64,000 nucleotides of DNA from Neurospora tetraspora (taxonomy: Eukaryota > Ascomycota > Sordariomycetes > Sordariales > Sordariaceae): NCBI RefSeq assembly GCF_033439725.1, contig NW_026944384.1, positions 5,642,001 to 5,706,000 on the forward strand, read 5' to 3'. This document shows positions 34,259-44,670 of this stretch, in pieces. The notes under the pieces are model-generated. The model ran no database searches. It worked only from the letters and a program-made list of their open reading frames with translations, and was not told the origin of the DNA. A program made the translations under genes and the position numbers. Each line of letters opens with the position of its first letter. Within the stretch, counting starts at the first letter, position 1.

Positions 34259-36169
34259 GTCTGTGTATTAAAGTGATTGATATGCCGGTCGGCAGGAAGT
34301 TCGTGAGAAGGAGGACTCGGGTCACGTCCGAGATGGCGTAGGCTGTCGAGGCAAGGTAGCTGCCGTCTTGCTGTCGCAGTAGTGGGGTTGGTGATCCCTT
34401 ATGGAATTATCGCCAGGCTGGCCTCGAAGTTGTTGGCCTGTTGCAAAGAAAGAGTGCCGTGACTTTTTAAGGACGAAAGGGAAAACGTGTCAAAGTATTA
34501 CAGCACGGAGTCCAGAATGTCTTTACGTGTGCAATTTGCAGAAAAAACAAGAAGAGATCTCCGTTGAAGCTATGTTGTCTTGTCTGGTTCGCAAGGTACC
34601 TCTACGGTTCTTGGACCAGTGGCCTCTCTCTGTCTGGGCTCCCAGTGGACTGTTACCCCTTCCCTTCTGCATCCGCTAGCCTTGCAGGAGGTACCGCCTT
34701 GAGAGCTTTCCCCCACAGTATGACGAGGATTCCGTTGTCGTCCTCCGATGTTCGATTGACACCGCAACCAGTTGACATCTTCCTGTCTCTGTGGCGTTTG
34801 CCTTTGGCTGTTCAATGGATGATTGAACCCGTGCGTGTCATCGCTGACATTTTACCATATCGTCCGTCTTATCTGCTCTCCATTTTCCAATGTCCAGAAA
34901 GATATGTACTGCTCCTGCCATAAGCGATTACAGCACTGGCACCTGCTGCGATTTGCACTGGCTCCTGCCCCCAGCTGGCACGAACCCACCCAGAACCCAA
35001 CAAACGGTACTTTGGTACTTCCAAAGGTCCAACTTCCCCCTTCACTTGCCACGCGCACAGACCACAGAAGCTCTTGCTTCACGTGTGCAGATTGCGTGCC
35101 TGGGCCATTTTTTGGAGAAAGGCCCGTGGTCGGCCAGTGCCAGCGAGCGTCGGCGGCCCGTGAGCGCCAGCGTGCCAGCCAGTCAATGCACTCCCGTCAC
35201 TGGCAACTCGTTGAGAAGCGCCTGCCCACTCGCGGCACTCATGCACTTGCCCAGTCGCAAGCGTCCCTTTTTATGAACGGCGGGACGCACCTGATTTGCG
35301 CGACCGCCGCTCACGTCCAACTTTTTCCTTTCAACTCGTCACCCTGACCTGACATCAGCAGCATCTCTCCTTTCTTCGACGACCAACTTGTCGCCCTGGT
35401 CGCCTTGTCGCATCGCCATCGTCGTACTTAATAATCGCGTCCTTTTCTTCGTACATCTTTCCCTTGTTCTGGCAAAGCTGTAAAGGCGATTTAAACGCGC
35501 AGGTTTTCTTGACCCCTCGGGCGTTTTCTTCTTGCGCGACCGTCATTCGGAACTCGTCTCTTTCTCCCTAGCAGCTGCAGTCGTCCGATCGACCTGCGGC
35601 CCTGGCTTTTGAAGATTAATATCGGTACCTGCCTGCTCAGCTGAGTTCAAGGTCAGGACCTCTCCGTTCTTTAACCCGGGATAGAGAGGAAATGCTGTAG
35701 CGAACTGCGATAACCTCATCGCTGTTGTCTTCCGCGCGCGCGTGGAGGAGATTCGTGACGAGTTGCTGCGGACACATTCAGGCACACGTAACCCAACAAG
35801 GAGCACGTGCCCCAAGGCGTCAGAACACCACGACAAGATCGTGACGAAAACATTCAGGGTATGCATCATCTTCACCTCTTCCCCAATCCTAACACCTCTG
35901 AAAATAAGCACAAGACCGTTGTATTCTACCATATCACATGTCCTGCATTTGCCTGTGATTCAAGCATTCTGGGCCCTGCAGTCAAATAAGGCTGTGAGTC
36001 GTCAAGAATTGCGAGTCTCGCAGTGCAAATCATGGGGTTCGTGTTAACCAAAAGGCCAACAAACCTCTCGCCAACATCCACCAAAAACGGTACAAGTAAC
36101 CTGGGCTACCCACCACAGTACCTTGCGTCTTAATCCTGGCAGATGAAAAGAGGACAGAGCTGAGAGAGC

Positions 36170-36186
36170 AAAGAGAGAGAGAGAGA
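36170..36186 (+). repeat. GA dinucleotide run
   Basis: GAGAGAGAGAGAGAGA-type run with a short interruption before it. Confidence 0.8.
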
Positions 36187-36476
36187 CATGTGTGGGGAGA
36201 AATGCAAAACCAAACAACGACTTGGGGAGAGCAACACAGCACCTGGAAATGGCAATCCAGAGACTGCACAACTCTTTTCTTCTGAGAATGCACAGGGCCA
36301 GCAAAGACATCCCATCTTGATTGATATGCTGCGGTCATTTGATGAGCCTCTGGCAATGGCTATCATTGACACCCGGATCTATCAGCCTCGCCCCCTGGTT
36401 AATTGTCCCATGCACAACCTGAGATCCAGATTTCACATCTGCTGTGTGGCAGCCAGCCAGCAGCCAGCCCAACAAA

Positions 36477-36492
36477 CACACACACACACACA
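36477..36492 (+). repeat. CA dinucleotide run
   Basis: About eight CA units. Confidence 0.85.
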
Positions 36493-37171
36493 GCCTGGGC
36501 CTGGAATTTCTGGGAGAAAGACAAGTGGATGGTGGCTGTTAGTGCTACTGGCAATACGCACTCCGGACAGCGAGCGTTGAGGGACTTCCACAGCACTGCC
36601 AAGGCCTGCGGGTCATGTCACTTTCTTAACAGCACTACTGCAACTGTTTGAACGGTGCTGTGCTCGCAGCCCCGCATACCTCATCCACGCCCGACAACCC
36701 CCACCGACTTCAACCACAAGCCCGTTGATGGAATCCGATTCACTTTGAGACGGGAACCTCACCTTACCCTCACCTTCACCTTTGTGTCCTCGGCGAAACT
36801 TGATTTGAGACGGTGGACATCACGACAGCCGAATCGTCGACCAAAGCATCGAACGGCAGTAAACTTGCCTCAAGCTCAATCAAGTCGCGTCGTGCGGTTT
36901 CCGGACATCCGCCGCGGCTGGCGACCTTGACTTCCCTCTCACCCTGGACGGTACCTCGACCACTGTTTACACCCCACATCACTCTTGAATGCCAACACTT
37001 TCCGCTACCAGGGGCAACCGGTCTTGCAACATTTCGACTTGCACCACCACACCACCCCGCCACCACCACTATCATCAGGAACAGTGCATTCTGAAACGCT
37101 ATCCTACATATCAACATCAGCATCAACATCAGCTTGTCGCTGGGGCTTCGCTTGGTTTTGGCTGGCCTTGC

Positions 37172-37250
37172 ACGTCGCTCTCTCTCTCCGGATCTCTCTC
37201 TCTCTCTCTTCTCTCTCAGGGTCTCTCTCTCTCTCTCTCTCTTCATCTCT
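37172..37250 (+). repeat. Interrupted CT dinucleotide tract
   Basis: Several CT runs over about 80 bases, about 600 bases upstream of the PNUTS-like start codon. Such pyrimidine tracts are common in Neurospora promoters and leaders. Confidence 0.85.
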
Positions 37251-37821
37251 GAAATCTTTCTCAGATTTCAGTCAGGACATGTGCGAGCTAAAATTTTTAG
37301 CTCACCATCTCCCACTCATTCACGCATCACACTTGGACTGCTGGCAACTTCTCAGAAGTTGGACTCTGTACCTGACGCTGACCCTCCTCTTCCCTAGCAG
37401 AAATTCACACGCTAAGCCGCTTTCAGCTTGGCATCCATTCTGATCATTGGAGCTAGCGCATTTTGTGCCCCACCACTCGACGTTGGAGACACCCCACTCG
37501 TGTAGCAAGGCAGCCACTCGTTTAACACAGTTTCCGGACTTGTTGTTAAGGGCACACCTTTGTTTTGTGCTTTGATACACCCAGTATCAACGACAAAGTG
37601 AGTTTCGACTGAGAGTATTCTGCTCAAAATTTCCCACTAGATTGACTTTGTCACTATCATACAAGTCTGTTGTGTAGATTTGGATCGGATGTGGAAAGAC
37701 TCGTATTGCATGAGCCCATTGACTGACCACCCTCATTCTCCTAGCCCGTCGCTGCCCCTTTTCTGTTTGTTTGGATTCTTCCCTTTTGAGCTGAAGCCAG
37801 CAATCGTCGACTTCGCCAGCC

Positions 37822-40800
37822 ATGGACGCCAGTCACCCCAATCACTCTGGGCAGTGGGACCCCAACTCCTTTGCGACAGAAAATCCATGGGAACAACAGT
37901 TCGCCTTCGCTCCTGAACATGGACACGAGAATGCGTACCACAACCCTGGTGCGTTCATCGACGCTCCACAGCAAGTGAATTCTCAGCTGGCCGGCCACGA
38001 CACGCAAACAAATGCCTATGGTCACTACAACTACTACCCACAGAACGAGGCATGGACTGGACCCAGCCCTGCGTCTGCCCCTTATGCTCAGGAGCCATTG
38101 ACTCAGGAGCATTATGCACCTGCCCAGCAGCACCCGCAGCATCAGCAACAGCACCCATATGGCAATCATCGCACCATTGACAGCCGGTTCGCTCTTGTTG
38201 ACCTTCCACAGGAGACTGATTACCCAAACCATCACATTCAGATCCCCGAGAGGCAGGAGGTAGTCCAAGGTGGTTTTGGCCATGGCGCTGTTCCCCCGAG
38301 GCAACAGTCAGCCGATGGCTATCTTCAGGGGCATGTCTCAGAACAATGGCAGAGGGTGCCAATGGCGAGCTCAGGCTATGCTCCGAATGGAGAGTATCAA
38401 AATCCACTGGCAATGTCACAGCCTGTAAGCCACCAACAACCAGCTGTACATCACCCACAGCAGCAGCCTCAGCATCAGCCGCAACATCAAAGTCAGCAGC
38501 ACCCACAGCTTCAGCAGCAGCAACAAAGGCAGACGCCCACGCCTACTCCTTATCAAGCTGGCCATGGCCCAGTCCAGGGAGGGCTCACGGGCTACCACCA
38601 TGCCCAGGGCCACCATACCCCCGAGCCCCAACCGAATCAAGCTCACTTTATGCAACCCATTAACGGGCAACATCTCCAAAACCGCGCTTCTGTGGCACAA
38701 CTTCCCGCCCAGCGAACCACTGCAAGCCCTAGCCCACTTGCTCATACACCAATCCAAAGCGCCCCAATACAGCAAAAACCTGTTCAAACACCTGTTCAGC
38801 AGTCAATCCAACCAAAGATTGCTCCCCGTTCCATGGCCCAGCCTACAGTGCAGCCAATGGTACAGCATGCAGTGCAACAGGTGGTGCAGACTCCCGCCCA
38901 TCAGGCTGCTCAGCCATCACAGTCGACACCACAGCCCACGCCGCAGCCCACGCCGCAACCTCATGCACAGACCCTCTCGCAGGTCCCTCAACATCAGACA
39001 ACACCACAACAGTTTGTCCTACATCAGCAGCCTAGTCAAACTCAAAGTTTTCAAGTTCCGATCTCACAGTCCCAGCCCGGTCAGATCCAATCGTTCCAGG
39101 CCCCGGCGCAGGAACGGGTGGCCCAGACTCAGACTGTCCAACAAACTATCCAATCTCCCCAAACTAACGTGATCTCGGGTGTAAAGCGACCCGGTGATGT
39201 ACAGGAGACGCAGACCCTCGCCAAGAAACCGAAGGTGCTGCAACCAGCCTCCAGTGTTGCGAACCCCCAAGTCATCAGCTTCGCGAATAACAACTCGGCG
39301 AACCCTGGCTTCGCATCGGATGTAAATGGGCAAGGCGATGGTGGCGAGGTTGCCGGTCTCTTCACCGTAGATGAGGATCTGATTGACAAGGCAATCGAAA
39401 CCCCGGGTTGCACTGTCCCAGGAGTGCCGCATCTCGTCATCGATGAATCCCCTGTCCAGCTCAAGAAGGGACCACCTACTAAACGATTTGTGACCATCGT
39501 GGCGAAAGCGGGCAAAGACCCTCTATTCCCCGGTCTTGATCGTGGCTGGACTCCCGCTGAGTCTCTCAGTAACCATGCTGAAGCATACCAAACTGCGAAA
39601 GAGGTGCTGGATCGTCAGAGAGCGGATATCAGGCTGGATATTGAGATGAAGCGAGCCAAAACAGAGTTGCCGGCTGACTGGTGGAAGAAGCTGTCCAAGG
39701 GTGAACTTGGAACGGATGCTAAGCAGCGCGGATCGCCCCCGCCCGAACCTACCCTGGCAGCCGTGAAAGCAGCCGAGCTGCTTCGTATTCATCCAGCACA
39801 CAAGAAGAACAGGAAAGTTGTCGTTCACACAAGTAATGAATTCGGTGCGTTTGTTGCAGATAAGATTGCTGCCCTAAGGGCTGCACCAGCTTTCGAGAAG
39901 CTTGTGAAGGACGTAAAAAACAAGGGAAAGGGTTCCGCTACCCTCAAGCCTGCTGCAGTTGAGACGCTGAAGCAGTCTCTCCAGCCGTTCAAAACGGAGC
40001 TTGAAGCAGCCATTGTTGAGGGACTCAAAGTCGGAGACCCAGTAATCCTGCGGATGGTAGGCGAAAGGGGTATACTGCCTGTTCGTCTACTCAACCTCTT
40101 GATTCAACTCTTCAACCTCGGGGAGGCCACCTCGTCGTTGGCCAAGGCAGCCCTTCGCCTCTTTGGTTGCTTTACAAGCCTTACGCCGGAGCAACTCGAA
40201 GCTTGGAAATTTCAAACCACAAAGGGCAAACTTGAAGGGCTGGGCGATCCTGAAATCAATGAGTTGGTTGCGACTATCGTTGCAAATGCCGAAAAGAACG
40301 CTGGCAAGGAAAGTCCTGCGACCAAGTCAAAGAAGGAGGCGGGCAGCGAAGCCAAGAAAACATCCAAGGCACCAGTCTCAGCAACCAAGAGAGCTCGAGA
40401 GGATGATACCAATGGTGATTCACGCACCGCCAAGAAGCCTTCCACCGATGGAAAGCCCCGGGTAACGGCCATTTCAAATTCTACCAACAATGTCAAAGCT
40501 CCATCTACTGGTTCTAAGACGCCCCCAACTGCCGCCAAACCAGCCCCCAAACCCTCGGCAACAACACCCGCCGCGACCACAACAAAACCGCGTGCTTCCT
40601 ATCTGCTGCCTGGCAAGGCTCGCCCAGCAGCAAAGCCAGCCCCGAAGCCAGAGCCTACAAAGGCCGAACCAGCGAAACCGCTGGTTAAGGCAGAAGTTGC
40701 AAAGCTATCTACCGCACTGTCTGCGTCCAAATCTAATGCCCCTCAGGCGGCATCCTCAGCTGGCAACCCGGCAAAGGCAACAAAGGCCAAGGAAGAGCCA

Positions 40801-42741
40801 CAGCCCAGCTCCAAGTTTGCGGCACTCTTGGAGTCGATTTCTGCGCCCAAGAAGGTGAAGGCAGACGCATCACCTCCGGCGGAGTCTGCCCCTGACCCCA
40901 ATGAGACGGAAGAACAGAGGAAGCGCCGCTTGCGGAAGGAGGAGCGCCGGAGACGTAACTTGAGGGTCAATTTCAAGAGCGACGACCAGCTGTGCCAGGT
41001 TAAGGAGTACACCTTATTCCCCGAAGAGATGGGCCACCGCCAGTCTCGCGATGTCCGATCAGATAGCAAGGACAAGCGGGAAGGCATGGCACTCAAAAAG
41101 GGTCATGCGGGTGAGCTTCGCCCTTGGGAGGAGCCCAACTCGGTTGATCTGGAAGTTCTTCCGGAGGAGGTGCGCAATAAAAGCTATGTCACCGTGGGTG
41201 GCGTAAAGACTTTCCGCACCGAGCAGCAGGCGTTCATGGACGATCGGGAGGCCAAGGAGCTTATGGTCATTTACACAGACCCTTCAGATATTCCGCCTAC
41301 GCCTAAATCGCCTGCTTACGAGCCTTCACTTGATGACGGCTCTGGGTCTGATCTCCAGCTTCCTGCGGGTTTGGAGTACGACGAGCTTCGTCGCAGGGCT
41401 ACCGATATGAAGAACTTTGGTGCTCATCGTTCAGTCTATGAGGCCAAGGCTCGGTTGGAGACTCAGTCGAGCCCGGGTTATGCTGACTTCTCTAAGACGA
41501 TGAAGTCGCTTGACTCAATCACCAACTCGTATACCGGATATCCTATACCTGTACAGCAGCCTGCAGTCGTGCACGTAGCGCCTGTTGCTGCGGCTAAGCC
41601 TGAGGGCATTCCGCCTATCATTGTGCCAGTTTCAAACGAGTCTCCCGAAGTTCGTGATCAACGGACGTACGAGCTCATCTCCTCTGACAGGGCTCGGTAC
41701 TACCGTGATCCGGAGCCTTATGATCCTGCCCGTCCCAAGACAGTACGTCGTCGAGACTACCCGGATCCCGTGGTTCAGAAGGCTGCGGACTATGTGGAGG
41801 AAATCGTGGAATATGTCAAGCGGACTGTACCCGAGATTAAGCAACAGCCTGTCCCAGCAGTTCCTGTCGTGCCCGCTCAGGCTCCAACTCCAGCTCAGGC
41901 TCCAACTCCAGCTCAGGCAGCTCAACCAGCGGCAGCCCCGGTAGACTACAGCGCAGCCTGGGCACAGTACTACGCCCAGCAAGCCCAGCAAGGACAGCAG
42001 CCGGATGCGCATGCCCTTCAACAACAACAGGCTTGGTATGCTCAACATCAGCAGCAACAGCAACAACAGCAGCAGCCAGGCGCCTTGGGTGCCTACCAAC
42101 AACAGATCGCTCAGCTCGTTGCTCAAGGCGTCGATGTAAATGCCATCTTGGCTGCTCTCGCAAACCAACCCAACGCCAACCCCCAACAAGCCGCCGAGAT
42201 CCAAGCCCTCATGGCCACCCTAGCAAGCGGCGGTCAACAACAACCCAACCAGCCCGCCGACCCTCAGACGGCCGAGTACATCGCCTCTTATATGAAGTGG
42301 GCAGCCGGAGCCGGTGGTCAAGGCGGCGCTACTCACGCTCAACCTGCCGCTCAACACGGCGGTTACGATCCCTACCAAGTTGGTCAAGCCTATGATCACA
42401 ACGCTCGCGACAGCCGTGATCGCGACCCTAACTCTCGCGACCGCGACAGCAGTGGTTGGGACCAGCAGCCGCACCACGGAGGCCGCGACAACTTCCGTGA
42501 TCGTAATGACAGCCGTGACGGCGGTCGTGACGGACGTGACGGTCGTGATTCTCAGCAACAACATCATCGCGGTGATAAACCCCACTGGAAGAGCAAGAAG
42601 AACCGTGGTGATCGCAACGGTGACGAGGTGCCTGATCATTTGAGGGGCATTAATCGCAGTCTGATTGGTACTAAGCAGTGCTCTTTTTGGGCACAGGGGA
42701 AGTGTGCAAAGGGCGATAAGTGCACTTTTAGGCATGATTGA
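37822..42741 (+). CDS. PNUTS/Ppn1-like protein: PP1-docking motif and C-terminal CCCH zinc finger, 1639 aa, intronless
   Basis: Probably a nuclear protein phosphatase 1 regulator related to metazoan PNUTS (PPP1R10) and fission-yeast Ppn1, which act in transcription termination; this is my inference. The N-terminal 450 residues are Gln/Pro/His-rich and disordered. A helical domain lies at about 670-820 (from FVADKIAALRAAP), where PNUTS has a TFIIS-N-like domain. A Lys/Ala/Pro linker follows. RVNF at 1048-1051 fits the PP1 consensus [RK]-V-x-[FW] and is followed, as in PNUTS, by KEYTLFPEEMG. Then come poly-Gln and Arg-Asp-rich tracts, and a C7-C5-C3-H finger with C1620, C1628, C1634 and H1638. 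KKPK and KRPG strings may be nuclear localisation signals. The single 4.9-kb exon is long for this genome. A generic CCCH RNA-binding protein is the alternative. Confidence 0.75.
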   Translation: MDASHPNHSGQWDPNSFATENPWEQQFAFAPEHGHENAYHNPGAFIDAPQQVNSQLAGHDTQTNAYGHYNYYPQNEAWTGPSPASAPYAQEPLTQEHYAPAQQHPQHQQQHPYGNHRTIDSRFALVDLPQETDYPNHHIQIPERQEVVQGGFGHGAVPPRQQSADGYLQGHVSEQWQRVPMASSGYAPNGEYQNPLAMSQPVSHQQPAVHHPQQQPQHQPQHQSQQHPQLQQQQQRQTPTPTPYQAGHGPVQGGLTGYHHAQGHHTPEPQPNQAHFMQPINGQHLQNRASVAQLPAQRTTASPSPLAHTPIQSAPIQQKPVQTPVQQSIQPKIAPRSMAQPTVQPMVQHAVQQVVQTPAHQAAQPSQSTPQPTPQPTPQPHAQTLSQVPQHQTTPQQFVLHQQPSQTQSFQVPISQSQPGQIQSFQAPAQERVAQTQTVQQTIQSPQTNVISGVKRPGDVQETQTLAKKPKVLQPASSVANPQVISFANNNSANPGFASDVNGQGDGGEVAGLFTVDEDLIDKAIETPGCTVPGVPHLVIDESPVQLKKGPPTKRFVTIVAKAGKDPLFPGLDRGWTPAESLSNHAEAYQTAKEVLDRQRADIRLDIEMKRAKTELPADWWKKLSKGELGTDAKQRGSPPPEPTLAAVKAAELLRIHPAHKKNRKVVVHTSNEFGAFVADKIAALRAAPAFEKLVKDVKNKGKGSATLKPAAVETLKQSLQPFKTELEAAIVEGLKVGDPVILRMVGERGILPVRLLNLLIQLFNLGEATSSLAKAALRLFGCFTSLTPEQLEAWKFQTTKGKLEGLGDPEINELVATIVANAEKNAGKESPATKSKKEAGSEAKKTSKAPVSATKRAREDDTNGDSRTAKKPSTDGKPRVTAISNSTNNVKAPSTGSKTPPTAAKPAPKPSATTPAATTTKPRASYLLPGKARPAAKPAPKPEPTKAEPAKPLVKAEVAKLSTALSASKSNAPQAASSAGNPAKATKAKEEPQPSSKFAALLESISAPKKVKADASPPAESAPDPNETEEQRKRRLRKEERRRRNLRVNFKSDDQLCQVKEYTLFPEEMGHRQSRDVRSDSKDKREGMALKKGHAGELRPWEEPNSVDLEVLPEEVRNKSYVTVGGVKTFRTEQQAFMDDREAKELMVIYTDPSDIPPTPKSPAYEPSLDDGSGSDLQLPAGLEYDELRRRATDMKNFGAHRSVYEAKARLETQSSPGYADFSKTMKSLDSITNSYTGYPIPVQQPAVVHVAPVAAAKPEGIPPIIVPVSNESPEVRDQRTYELISSDRARYYRDPEPYDPARPKTVRRRDYPDPVVQKAADYVEEIVEYVKRTVPEIKQQPVPAVPVVPAQAPTPAQAPTPAQAAQPAAAPVDYSAAWAQYYAQQAQQGQQPDAHALQQQQAWYAQHQQQQQQQQQPGALGAYQQQIAQLVAQGVDVNAILAALANQPNANPQQAAEIQALMATLASGGQQQPNQPADPQTAEYIASYMKWAAGAGGQGGATHAQPAAQHGGYDPYQVGQAYDHNARDSRDRDPNSRDRDSSGWDQQPHHGGRDNFRDRNDSRDGGRDGRDGRDSQQQHHRGDKPHWKSKKNRGDRNGDEVPDHLRGINRSLIGTKQCSFWAQGKCAKGDKCTFRHD

Positions 42742-44670
42742 GGGAGTTGTGGAAGCGGTTCTAAACATCGTTGTGGATCATTGAGGAGAGAGAATGGGGT
42801 GGTGAAGTATATGAAGGAGGAAAGCCAGGTCGTTACAGATTCGAAGTTTTGAGGATTGAGGAATGGATTTTGGACGACTAGAAGGACGACAGTCACTCGA
42901 CGAACGAGGAAAGATGAAGAGAGTGTTTCGCTTGCTATCTTATCACAAGCAAAGCGAAGCCCAGTCAAGAAGAACCAGGTAACTTCGAAGGAATTAGCTT
43001 CTTCGCATCCAGATATTTATATCACTTGCTATCGAATTGTTCGATTATCTGCCAAAATGATTACTACCATGCTTCTTGAGTCAAGTGACTTGGGTCAAGT
43101 GACTAAGTAAAACGTAGTATGACGAAGAACAGCAGGACTGAGAGTAAGAGTAAGTGGTGCTTCGATATCGATATATTGGATAAAAGTAAGTTTTTGAGTA
43201 AGCCTGAGAGAGTAATTGGTGCTTCGTTCGGTATATTGGATAAAACCGACCAGTTCTTGGATACCTAACTAAGTCTTGTAGGCCCGGACGTTTCTCTGTT
43301 TGCCAGACCGCGAGTAGCAGCAGTAGTAGATGAGAGTGATATCTCCATGAATTACCAAACGCCATCTAGCCGGTCAGCCACTCAACGGCCTACCTGCACA
43401 TCGTGTGGTGTTGGTGTTTGCTATCCTATCTCGTGCGTACTGATCCAAATCCCTATGTGAACGTATGGGCGTGTGGACGTGAGGATGTGCGGGTATATGA
43501 ACAAGGAATCGACTAACCTGATCAAATGTTGATCACGAGAAGGACGACGATGATGGATGGTGGTATCAATCATGACTCTTCCTCCTCTTTGTGGATTCTG
43601 GACCAAGGTCCAGAGATGCTGCTCGTGATGCTCAAGCCTCAAGATACTGAAGATGCTAAAGATCCCCAGGTTGCTTACTCACTCACGTACGCCGGTCGAC
43701 ATCACAGTTATATTCTACTTCCTATGGTCTCTCACACTCTCAAACTCTGGGCCGTCTCGGCCGTTCTTCAACCCAAGCGTAGAGAGGTAGAGAGGTAGAG
43801 AGGTAGAGAGGTAGAGAGGTAGAGAGGTAGAGAGGTAGAGAGGTAGAGAGGTAGAGAGGTAGAGAGGTAGAGAGGTAGAGAGGTAGATGACTCCTGGGTC
43901 TGGAGAAAATCACTCGACATATCAAGGAGGAGAAGAGGGGCTCACGAAAGAATTAACTGGACTAGCTGACTACATGGTTGGATCCCTTGACTTATCCATT
44001 TGAGATTGTTAGCTTCGTCAGGCAGTCAACTCATCCAGCTCCGCAAGGATGTATTTACAATGGCCCGTGGCTCAAGAACCCGCGGGCAGATATACTCAAC
44101 GTCACGACCCTACTTTTTGATGAGGATCCGAGTTGACCACCCTACCGGTGGAAACCCTCACATATATGTATTGTCAAGAACTGATTGGTAGGCATCAAGC
44201 AGAATACAAGAACGGGAACAGCAGTGTGAACTCAAGAATCATTCAACGCTAGACTAGAGAGGTTGATAGCGGAGCACCCAAGATCCTTTGTGACGGTGAT
44301 CATACATTTGGTTGCGAAAAGTGACCCATAACCAAGCAGCCATATAAGCAATCGACTTGAAACCATCGATAACCACTAGTAGGGATTGTCTGCCACGATA
44401 CTATTGTCCTTGTCCTTGTCCGGGATGTTCGACAAAGTGGACCAAGATTTAACGTAGAATATACCATTGAACCGTTTACAAAACCAGTACAACTGACAAC
44501 TGGCATCTAGGAAGCCAGCAAGAAAAGACCATTTGAACACACAGCAGCCAAGACCTTGTACCCATGTAGAATCCGAACAAAGAAGTCAACCAAAACCAAG
44601 ATCTCCATACCCATATCCTTCCACCTTCTCAACCATTCAAGGTCTCCTCAACGGGGCCGTGAACTAAAAC
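42742..44670. other. Convergent spacer with an 8-bp tandem array
   Basis: Nothing coding is supported between the 3' ends of the PNUTS-like (+) and FHA (-) genes. Besides the GTAGAGAG array it includes two similar short strings near 43190 and 43240, TATTGGATAAAA. Confidence 0.55.
43779..43887 (+). repeat. GTAGAGAG minisatellite, about 13 copies
   Basis: Perfect head-to-tail 8-bp units without a base change over about 109 bases. Perfection suggests recent expansion; at this length it may escape RIP. Confidence 0.95.

Larger units (their letters stand above)
34259..37821. other. 3.5-kb divergent intergenic region
   Basis: This lies between sly1 (-) and the PNUTS-like gene (+), so it must hold both promoters. 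It contains GA, CA and CT dinucleotide runs and no supported gene. The last kilobase before 37822 is pyrimidine-rich and is probably leader; a 5' intron there is possible but unproved. Confidence 0.55.

Noticed and set aside
43740-43925. A minus-strand peptide with repeated LPLYLSTS
   Set aside because: It is only the translation of the 8-bp GTAGAGAG array.
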